Shown piece by piece: positions 1-8,320 of a DNA stretch of 19,973 nt. Made by a program: the position numbers and the translations under genes. Source of the DNA: Scenedesmus sp. ARA3 (Eukaryota; Chlorophyta; Chlorophyceae; Sphaeropleales; Scenedesmaceae). The stretch is taken from NCBI GenBank assembly GCA_004335835.1, contig RWJK01001440.1, positions 157-20,129 on the forward strand. Reading direction: 5' to 3'. Below the pieces are notes generated by a model, which saw nothing but the letters and a program-made list of their open reading frames with translations, made no database searches and was not told the DNA's origin. The first letter of the stretch is position 1, and each line of letters opens with the position of its first letter.

Positions 1-1459
1 AGAGTTGGACATCAGGTTTGGGGTCATGCCGGTGGTGCATTGAGACATGTTGGTGCCAGGGGTCTGCTTGTGTATGGCTGTGCTGCCATCTGCTGCTGCT
101 GTTGTTTGCAGTGGCAATGGGGGCCAGCTGTGCAGCAACACCCATGGCTGGGTCAAGGGGCGATTGGCAGGGAGGGGTGGGTTGGGATGGAGTGGGGTGG
201 CAGGGGGTTGTTGATGTTGCTTTAGCAGTCAGCGGATTGTGCCGGGTGCGCAGGTTGCAGCCGCGCTGCCCGTGCGCAAGTTGCTTGTAGTGCATGCATC
301 GTTTGTTGAATATTGGCACAGGGCAGCAGCTGAGGCTGTCTACGAGACCTGCAGCTGGTGTTGCTGCTGCAGTGATCCTATGCGCAGTATGCTACTGCTG
401 CTGCTGTTGTACGGGGTGAGCAGGGAAGGGGTGGTGATGGTGTCTGTCGTGTCACAAACATCGGCAATCGGCGTTTCTTGTGCCAATGAACAAAGCCCTT
501 TGGGCACACGATCAGGGACTGTTGTCACATTTTGAAAGGCTTGCATGCGACTGCATTACGCTGGCGGCAGTAGTGCCTGGCTGTTGCATGCTTTGCCGTG
601 GTGTGCTCGGGCATGTTATTTGTTGCAGCCTTATCTTATCCTTGGGCTGAGGGGAGGGGGTAAAGCCTCGCACGTGATGAGAGTCCTTCACATGCAGTCG
701 CTTCTCTTATGGAGTCAACACAACTTCAAGTCGGGATCAGCTGAGCAGTATGGCATGGTGGATTGAGTGTTGGCACTATTGGTGGGGCTGCGGCTTCAAG
801 TTGCCGTGCACCCGCTGTTGGGCAAGAGTGCTGCGCTGTTTTGTCTCATACGTATACCGCCCGTCGTGTGTTGCAATCATGCTTACTGTGGATGACTGTT
901 GACGAGGCTGTGACCGATGTCAGTCTTTTTTTACAGTGCTGTGCCCGCACCCACATGTAACAAATGCTGCTGAAACCATTGCGTTTGACGCTGCGGCACG
1001 CAGCGGGCACTGCTGTTGCTGCAGCTGATATGCCAATGGCAGGCACACTTCTGTCCAAGTGGCTGCCGCACTGCTCAGTTGACGATGCCAATATACGCTG
1101 TTGCCCTGTAGAAGCAGCATACACGCCGGGACAGACTTCCTCACCGTCAGGAGTGACACGTTTGCTGCCAATTGCAGAGGGCCTCTGCCAGAGGCAGTGC
1201 CTGTAACGCGTGTGCGTGTGTCGCGATGTCTGCCATGAAAGCCTGTCCCTACACAGAAGCTGCGTCCTACACAGGTGTCATACTATCAGTGAACTTGAAC
1301 ACTGCACAGGCCGCGTTTAATAACAGTGCTGCGGCACAGCTGCTGCCGACAATTTGAGCAGCAGGGCACAGGGCACTGCAGTGACAGATTACCTCAGGTG
1401 CTTGACTTGCGCTTGCTCCTCGTATAACGGAGCATACGCATATTCAGCGTTGTGTAATC
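1..1459. other. Upstream region without a confident gene
   Basis: I see no gene here that I can support firmly. A + strand frame at 239-535 is open and has a more protein-like stretch at about 254-350 (HASFVEYWHRAAAEAVYE), preceded by a possible acceptor (gtgcgcag). It could be the last exon of a gene starting before the window, but its tail is Cys/Leu-rich from CTG-like sequence and unconvincing. TGTAA motifs occur at about 955 and 1453. The remainder is probably intergenic or UTR sequence. Confidence 0.3.
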
Positions 1460-4018
1460 ATGTCATCGCTGTTAGCAAATTGCTCTGGCAGTGACGCCAA
1501 GGCCTGTCAGCTCCTTTCCCGTTCCCTGCAACAGATGCTCGCGCAACGGCTTAGATCCACCAGTGCTTGCCATGAAAATGGACGCAGAAGATCTTCGAGC
1601 CTACGTACTGCGTCAACACGTCGACGTGTGCATGTGCCGGTAGGTGCCTCATGCAGCAGCGTTGTTGCCCCACCCAAGCTATTTGGCAGGCTACGCCGCA
1701 CATGACGGCTTCGCTGATGCACGTAACGGTTTCAATAGACGTTCAACGTACCTCCTACGTGATCAAAAGCACGGCAGCTGGCATAGCTACTCAAAGAACA
1801 GTGCTGCTTGGTGCAGCTGCTGTGCAACTACTGCAACACCAATCAAGCACCCTCTACAGCGCATGCCAGGCCAGCATGCGCAGCACAACACGCAGCAGCT
1901 TGCTGGGAAGTAATTCTGCGTACATTATTTTAGTCTGCATGCAATGTCACAAGCACCACAACCACACTATGACAGGCATGCGTCCTGCAAGCAAACACCT
2001 GTGCAACAGCCCACCTCCTGCAAGCACACTTGCACTGTTACACTCCAACAACTGCATTGCGCAGCCACCATTCAAAACGGGCAGTATACATGTTGCACTG
2101 TGTGGCAGGATGGCAACTGCACGCCCAGCACGGGTTGGGATGACAATGCAGCCTCAAAGCACATCAAGGTTGTGCAGCGAATGTTAACCCTCTTCACCAA
2201 AGAAGGCAGGCAAGTTGATAGGATTTTAACACCTCTCGTGTCACCACCCTTTCTGTACTCTTCTGCAGGCGCTGCCAAGGAGTTGGGAGGATGATGCAGC
2301 GCCAGAGCCCACAGATATGGTTCAGGAGACCATAACCTTCTTCACTGCAGATGGCATCGTACGCATCCCTGGGCGCACGCTGGCGGTGCCCCGCAGCAGC
2401 AGCAGCAGCGGCCGGTCAAAACGGTCAAAGCAGCAGCCAATGCCTTCCTGGGAGGAGCAACGGCTGTGCATTGGGCAGACGTTTGAGGTGGCTGCCTGGA
2501 ACGCAAGGTGAGGTTCATTGGGCGAGCGCAGCACCCTTGTACTGCAGCAGCAGCAGCAGGAGTAGAGCAGTGCAAATGCTACCGGTACCCCGCAGCAGCA
2601 GCAGCAGCAGCAGCGGCCCGTCAACGCGGTCAAAGCAGCAGCCGATGCCTTCCTGGGAGGAGCAGCGGCTGTGCATTGGGCAGACGTTTGAGGTCGCTGC
2701 ATGGAATGCAAGGTAGGTTCTGAATTATGTCTATGCTCTATCAGCAGCAGCAGCAGCAGAGTGTTGATTAGCAAGGGCGGCTAACAAACGCGTGTGCCAC
2801 GGAGTAGGGGCTGTGCACTGAGCAATGTCAACTTCCAAGGAGTGTTTAAGTGCGTCGACCTGCTGGCACCTGCCTGATATTGCTGCTATGCCCAGCCCCG
2901 TAAGTGCCGACCAAGCATTCCGTGCATTTCTGTTGCGTTGCAGGGACCCCAACCACTGAGTCAACTTTCTAGGCTTTTGTGAGAGTGTGGACCTTCTGCA
3001 GGAGGCTGACAAGGAGACAAACATGCCTTGCTAATCCTTCACCATCGTGTGATGCTGCACTGCAGGGGCCCCAACCGCCGAGTCAACTTCTTGTGGTTCT
3101 GTCAGAGCGTGGACCTGCTGCAGGAAACTGCTGAGGACACAATCATGCCCTGCTGATCATTCAGTGCTGTGCCATGCTGCGCTGCAGGGACCCCAACCGC
3201 CGAGTCAATTTCCTAGGGTTCTGTCAGAGCGTGGACCTTTTGCAGGAGGCTGTTGAGGAGACTGTGACCAGCAGAGGCGGCGAGGTGCTGGAGCAGGAGA
3301 GGCAGCTGCGCAGCGGACTGAGTGAAGCGCTGCGGCTGACTGTTGTCATCCCATACCTGTGAGTATCACCAGGCTGTTATGATTTCTTTTATGTCGCTGC
3401 TGTGTGCCAGAGCATTGCGGTCAAGTGCTGGAGCAGGAGAGGCAGCTGCACAGCGGCTTGAGTGAAGCGTTGCGGCTGACTGTTGTCATCCCATACCTGT
3501 GAGTATTGTGCAGGAGCTAGGGTGGGAGAGCAGCCAGCCATGCGTGCCTTGCAGGCCTCTGCTTGCTGTGGTCAGAATTTTGCTGGTTTTGATTACGAGT
3601 CTGTCTTGTGGCTGTGGTTGATGTGGTGCGGTGATTGAACAGGAGAGGCAGCTGCGCAGCAGCATCAGTGGCATAGTTTGACATGTGTGCTGCTGCTGCT
3701 GCTCTGCTGCTTTGCAGGTGGGGTGTGCCTCCTGAAGTGGACTTAGTGCTGCCATCTAGCAAGGCGGCGGCATTGTTGAACAACTTTGATTGCTCTGCTG
3801 CTGCTGCTGTTGTTTTGCAGGTGGGGTGTGCCTCCCAAGGTTGACTTACTCAGTGCTGCCATCCAGCAAGGCGGAGGCAACTGTGACCGACTTGGACTGT
3901 TCGCTCCTGCTGCTGCTTTTCTGTTTTGCTGGGTTGCAGGTGGGGCGTGCCTCCTGAGGTTGACCTGCTGAGCGCCGCAATCCAGCAAGCGGTGGCATCG
4001 TGGACTGATTTTCACTTG

Positions 4019-4075
<57 letters not shown>

Positions 4076-4591
4076 CTGCTGTGTTGCAGGTGGGGTGTGC
4101 CTCCTGAAGTAGATCTGTTGAGTGCCGCCATCCAGCAAGGGGGAGGCATTGTTGACCGCGTCTACAAGCAGTGGGGCATGTTCCCCGGGCTGATTCCTGT
4201 GTACAGTAACGAGGCTTACCCATACAGCGGCGGCAGCCGCGGCAGCTCCTGCTGAGAAGTCCTGCGAAGCAGCTCCTGCTCAGAAGCGGGGCATATTCCC
4301 TGGGCTGCTGCCTGTGTACACCAATCCCTGGTGTGACCCTGGCAGCAGCAGCAGTGGGCCTTACCCACACAGTGGCGGCAACCCCGGCAGCTCCCGCTAA
4401 GCAGTCCCGCGAAACAGCTTCTGCTCAGCAGCTGAGCATGTTACCTGAGCTGTTTCTTTGTGCAATAGACTGTCTGCTACACGACAGCAGCAGCAGCAGC
4501 AGGCCATCCGCAGTCGGCAGCCGCAGCCTTGGCAGCTGCTGCTAAGTCAGGCGTGCTGGATGCATTCGCAAAGGTTGACGTGAAACGGTAG
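1460..4591 (+). CDS. Multi-exon gene, putative plastid protein of unknown function
   Basis: I do not recognise the family. Proposed exons are 1460-1639, 2269-2507, 3188-3358 and 4090 onward, with a last segment ending at TAG 4589-4591. Phases agree across the first three junctions (0, 2, 2). Exon 1 (60 codons) is rich in Ser, Arg and Ala and poor in acids, like a chloroplast transit peptide. Exon 2 starts acidic (SWEDDAAPEPTDMVQE), runs through a Ser/Gln tract and ends PSWEEQRLCIGQTFEVAAW. Exon 3 encodes DPNRRVNFLGFCQSVDLLQE and then a charged helix ending LRLTVVIPYL. Exon 4 reads WGVPPEVDLLSAAIQQGGG then IVDRVYKQWGMFPG. The C-terminus is uncertain. Exon 4 itself runs to TGA 4253-4255, but a repeated Ala/Pro-rich segment in another frame leads to KSGVLDAFAKVDVKR and the TAG at 4589, perhaps through an acceptor at about 4468. 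Every exon edge is echoed in the introns. The start is the first ATG of the only frame joining exon 2 in phase. Confidence 0.55.
2379..2717 (+). repeat. Exon echo: 3' half of gene 1 exon 2 duplicated
   Basis: The segment 2379-2512 (end of exon 2 plus its donor) recurs at 2576-2717 in the next intron. Over the last 25 codons or so before the donor I count five differences (cca/ccg, caa/cag, gtg/gtc, gcc/gca, aac/aat), all synonymous. The donor is intact in both copies (aag|gtgagg, aag|gtaggt). The first donor fits the downstream exon phase without inserting extra sequence. Confidence 0.85.
2944..3255 (+). repeat. Exon echo: gene 1 exon 3 start in three tandem 122-bp units
   Basis: Acceptor-plus-exon starts lie at 2944, 3066 and 3188, exactly 122 bp apart, each preceded by a ctgcag acceptor. 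The third is the intact exon. The second unit is open (GPNRRVNFLWFCQSVDLL) until TGA in the following intron-like part. The first carries an in-frame stop (cttctag / tgtgag region) and is the most decayed. Decay therefore increases with distance from the functional exon. Confidence 0.85.
3279..3668 (+). repeat. Exon echo: gene 1 exon 3 end, two downstream copies
   Basis: The exon end at 3279-3366 (EQERQLRSGLSEALRLTVVI plus donor gtgagtat) recurs almost unchanged at 3421-3507, with the donor preserved. A shorter fragment lies at 3633-3668 (gaacaggagaggcagctgcg). Changes in the first copy are mostly silent, with one Arg to His. Both copies lie in the intron that follows the exon. Confidence 0.8.
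3718..4089 (+). repeat. Exon echo: three upstream copies of gene 1 exon 4 start
   Basis: Copies of the WGVPP exon start, each directly after a CTG-rich tract and a g/ttgcag acceptor, begin at 3718, 3821 and 3940. The intact one begins at 4090. The 3718 copy is frameshifted after VDL. The 3821 copy reads WGVPPKVDLLSAAIQQGGG and then departs. The 3940 copy loses the Gly run. Only the last copy continues as IVDRVYKQWGMF. All four acceptors look usable, so acceptor choice is a real question here. Confidence 0.85.
4020..4079 (+). repeat. (CTG)n tract before the 4090 acceptor
   Basis: About 14 perfect CTG units, then an interrupted stretch ending in gtgttgcag, occupy the usual position of the polypyrimidine tract. 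Confidence 0.95.
4181..4591 (+). repeat. Threefold repeated 3' end of gene 1
   Basis: Three successive related segments start at about 4181, 4286 and 4437. Each has a MFPGL/IFPGL/MLPEL-like block followed by an Ala/Pro-rich tail in a shared frame: AAAAAAPAEKSCEAAPAQK, then AATPAAPAKQSRETASAQQ, then AAAALAAAAKSGVLDAF. Only the third ends in a plausible C-terminus with TAG. The conserved Ala/Pro frame suggests that this frame, not the one ending at TGA 4253, encodes the authentic tail. Confidence 0.65.
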
Positions 4592-5968
4592 GTGGCTTTG
4601 TGGTACTGAATGATGTACAACACTAGATGTCTTCTCGTGTCACTCGAGCGCAGTTTTTGTGCCAGGGCAGAACCGTGTGGTCGTGAGTCCTTAAAGGCTC
4701 GCGCCAATGTACCAACAGCATGTGGTTGTGTGTGGCCCCACATCAGCAGCAGCCTGGTTTCTTGTTCAAGTTGTGAGCGGCATGCATCCACGGATGAGGG
4801 GCTGGCAGAGCATATGCCTGCAAGCTAAGAGCGCTGGCGCTGCTGTGGCGTGAGGTGTGGACAGAGTTGAGTTGTGTTGTGTTGTGAAAGGGCAGGGGTG
4901 CCAATGTTTGTGTTGTGTGAGCCTGGTTGACAGGCGCTGGCGCTGCTAGCATAATGTATGGGAGCATATTTTGCCCCACACACAAAAAAAAGGCGTCACA
5001 AAAGCTGCGTAGCAGCAGCTGCTGCTGTGACCATCTGCGAGTGTACCACTAGTGTGAGTGAGGGGTTGGAGTGGTGTATCTCTGGTGGCCCTGCTCTCTT
5101 GTTATCTTCATCCTGAGGTGGAAGGATCCTGTACAACAGTGCAAGTTGTGTGCTATGATATATTATGTGTCAGCAGTTGCATTCCATGGCTGTGCAACTC
5201 TTGTTGTGCAGCAACGTGTGGAAGCGTGTGCATGCTGCTGTCTGGCTTGTGTTGCTGCATTGTCAGCTGTACCACAACTAAGGCTTAGCCTTTGACCTGC
5301 ATCAAGCAGCACGCTACACCTGTACCGCTTATGCAAACACGCATGACGACAGTTGTTATGTTGCTTATTCTGTACTAGTATGTCCCCATCTTACGTGACC
5401 AGGAATAAGTGGTACGCGTCTAGACATGTGCATTAGTGTGTAACCTGCAACATGTTCCTGTTCCTTTTTGCTGCTCTTGGGCTGACTGCACCCTGCAGCA
5501 GCATTGCCATGGTCTGTGCCTACAGCCTTTATTCCTGCAGAGACGTGGAGTCCTACAGTGTGATATGTTGCAGCAGCATCTGTGTGTGGCCTGCTGTGTG
5601 GCATACCAACCCTGAATGGCGCAACACGCCTTGCCGCTCTGCATGTATAAGAACGAATTCTGCATGTGCTCACTGTGCGGCTGCTTGTGAGGGTGGCTGC
5701 CGCACCGGCATTGCGAGGTGTGCTTAGCAAAGTGGAGTGGAGTGTGCATCGAGGGTGTTGAGGGTTTGAGGGTTTTGCGGGCAACTGACATCATGACACC
5801 CTGGTAACTGTTCAAAGTTGTGCTCAGCCACTTATATGCTTTGCACCTATGTTGCAGTCTGCAGTGTGTTCTTCTTGTGTAGATTACCCTTTGTGTCGAT
5901 CAGCTGCTGCATTCACGCCACTCACGCCATTGCATAACACACACAGCAACCCTTCTGCAGAACAGAAG
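4592..5968. other. Intergenic stretch between gene 1 and the CbbY gene
   Basis: No gene is supported here. Overlapping minus-strand open frames at 5365-5815 lack recognisable domains and look like chance frames. A short A-run at about 4984-4991 precedes an inverted repeat at 4995-5031. TGTAA occurs at about 5439. The last part, from about 5849, should hold the promoter and 5' UTR of the CbbY gene. I could not pick out a TATA box. Confidence 0.4.
4995..5031. repeat. Inverted repeat with CAG/CTG palindrome
   Basis: GTCACA at 4995-5000 pairs with TGTGAC at 5026-5031. Inside lies the 16-bp palindrome AGCAGCAGCTGCTGCT (5011-5026). It could fold as a hairpin or mark a fork-stalling site. No function is assigned. 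Confidence 0.6.
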
Positions 5969-7155
5969 ATGCAGAGCACACTTGGTGCCAGGGCTCGGTG
6001 CCCAGCCTCGCAGCGTGCAGCAGCTTTCTCTCGGCACGGTCAACGCAGCGTAGTAAGGAGTAGAGCTTCTCTTACTGCAAAGGCACTGCCGGAAGCCCTG
6101 CTGTTCGATTGCGATGGAGTGAGTGCGACCAGCGAGCAAAATTGGCAGCACACGCCACGGCTATTGATCAGCTGAATATGCAATAGCGTCTAGTAAACAG
6201 CTATAGACGCAAAACGATCAGCAGCGGCACCAATGGGGTTTGGTTCAGACACTGCAGCAGCACCTGCTACTGCTTGCTGCAGGTGCTGGTTGACACGGAG
6301 CGTGATGGCCACAGGGTGTCTTTCAACGAAGCCTTCAAGCGGAAAGGTGAAGATAATTGCCAATCTTTGCAGCAGCTGCTATGTCAACAGCAGGCTTGGC
6401 AACCTGACGTTCAGCGCCTCCACTTCTGACACCACCAGGGGTACTGGCAGAGATACACCCCTGTCACCTCAAGCATCAGCTGCTCTCAGTCTATATGTTG
6501 GCCCTCAAGGAACCCCTACATCCTAACACTGTGCATATTGCTATTTCAAATTCATGTCAAATTCAAATGTAACAGGGCTGGACCACACCTGGGGTGTGGA
6601 GCTGTACGGGGAGCTGCTGGAGATTGGTGGCGGCAAGGAGCGCATGACCAAGTACTTCAAGGTGGGACAGCATACCTTAGCATAAATGATTGATGATTAT
6701 AAGAGTTCAATGTAATGCTTACCGTGATACACTTCCAGAGCAAGAACGCATCTTTTAAGATCGGCAGCTCACCACCACCAGGAGCGCATGACCAAGTACT
6801 TCAAGGTGGGAAATAAAATGGTTGCGGCATATGGTTATTGCTTTTGAGATGGATGGTGGATAAGAGGGGAAGCAGACCTTTGGAAATTGAAAACACACAA
6901 CCGCTTGACCATAATTATCCTGGGAAGCTCTCCACCACGCTGTGCAGCCAGGTCAGCTTGCAGGCTGCATGACTGGCACTCACTGCACTCAAAAAACAAC
7001 CAAACTCGTGCAGCAGCAGCATCGCTGCTGCACAAAGAGCAAGAAGATACTGATACCCAGCATATGTTCAAGCAAAGCCTTAAGCAAGGCGCCTGCTGCT
7101 GCTTGCAGGATGTTGAGGACCAGGAGCCCTTCAAGTCAACAAAGGTGCGACAACC

Positions 7156-7204
<49 letters not shown>

Positions 7205-8289
7205 CAGCAGCAGCAGCAGTTGAATGCCTCAAGGCACAAGCACCGGCTTGATTTTGCACACATGAGTCATGTCTCATGACTCATGTGACATGACGCACCA
7301 CATCATGCACCACACACGGTGTTGTCACATCATGTCACCACGCCCACCAAGCTTTGTTTTACCACTACAGCCACCATCACACACACTACAAACCCTGATT
7401 ACTACCTGACTGTTTGAACCCTGAACCCAAAACCCTGCAGGACACCGAAGCCCGCAAAACCCTCGTTGCCGAGCTGCACAAGCTCAAGACAGACCTGTTC
7501 ATGCAGCTGGTTGAGACGGGGGCCATGCCGCTGCGGCCGGGCGTGAGGCGGCTAGTGGAGGAGGCGGTTGCCGCAGGTGTGTTTTGCACGCTTTTCGTGA
7601 TGTTTTGCCCTGGTTTACAGCCTTTGTGAAGCGCAAAATGCACAGTTCATGCTCTCCTGTGTGAGGCCCCCTGGGAGGCGCTGGGCACTGTCAGCAGGAA
7701 CCAAGCAGCAGGCTGGCACATGCCTGGTGGGTGTTGATTCCATTTGGAGAGGAATAGCCAGGTCAGTGTGGCCATGCAGCTGGTGGAGACGGGCGCCATG
7801 CCGCTGCGGCCGGGAGTGAGGCGGCTAGTAGAGGAGGCAGTTGCAGCAGGTGTGTGGTTTGGAAACCCAGGCATTAGGCATTGTTTGGTGCTTGGAGGCG
7901 TTCTGGGCAGCAGAGGCACACGTTGGGTGTAGGGCAGCGGCCATGCCGCTGCGGCTGGGAGTGAGGCGGCCAGTAGAAGAGGCAGTGGCGGCAGGTGCGT
8001 TGCTACTTGTTTGTGTGTGACGCCTTATGCTCTGAGTGTTTTGAAAGGTACGCTTTGAGTAGGATCTGGCGACATGCCGCTGCGGCCGGGAGTGAGGCGG
8101 CTAGTGGAGGAGGGTGTCGCGGCAAGTGTGTTTAGAGGCTGAGGGGGTTGCGCTTTGGTATGAATTCCTGCCTGAGCAGCAGCAGGCCTGAAAAGCACAC
8201 TTGTTATTTTTGATATTACCCAGCACCAGCAGCGAACCAGCAGTGTCGACCATTGTGTGCGTAGTGTTATCAACAACTGCAAATTGCTC

Positions 8290-8320
<31 letters not shown>

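Noticed and set aside
1651..2187. 178-codon + strand open frame within intron 1 of gene 1
   Set aside because: It has no recognisable motif, lies between two exons that join perfectly in phase, and its composition (Thr, Ser, Gln, His) looks like chance reading of CA-rich sequence.
2269..4591. Collapsed or misjoined haplotypes as the cause of all repeated exon ends
   Set aside because: Copies differ by 0-30 percent, are partial, have different breakpoints and ordered decay, and occur in every gene. Simple misassembly does not fit, although it cannot be excluded for the most identical pair (6636-6667 and 6780-6811).
5365..5815. Two overlapping minus-strand frames of 131-139 codons
   Set aside because: Different frames overlap over the same DNA, with no family resemblance and no splice or transit features. 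They are most likely chance frames.
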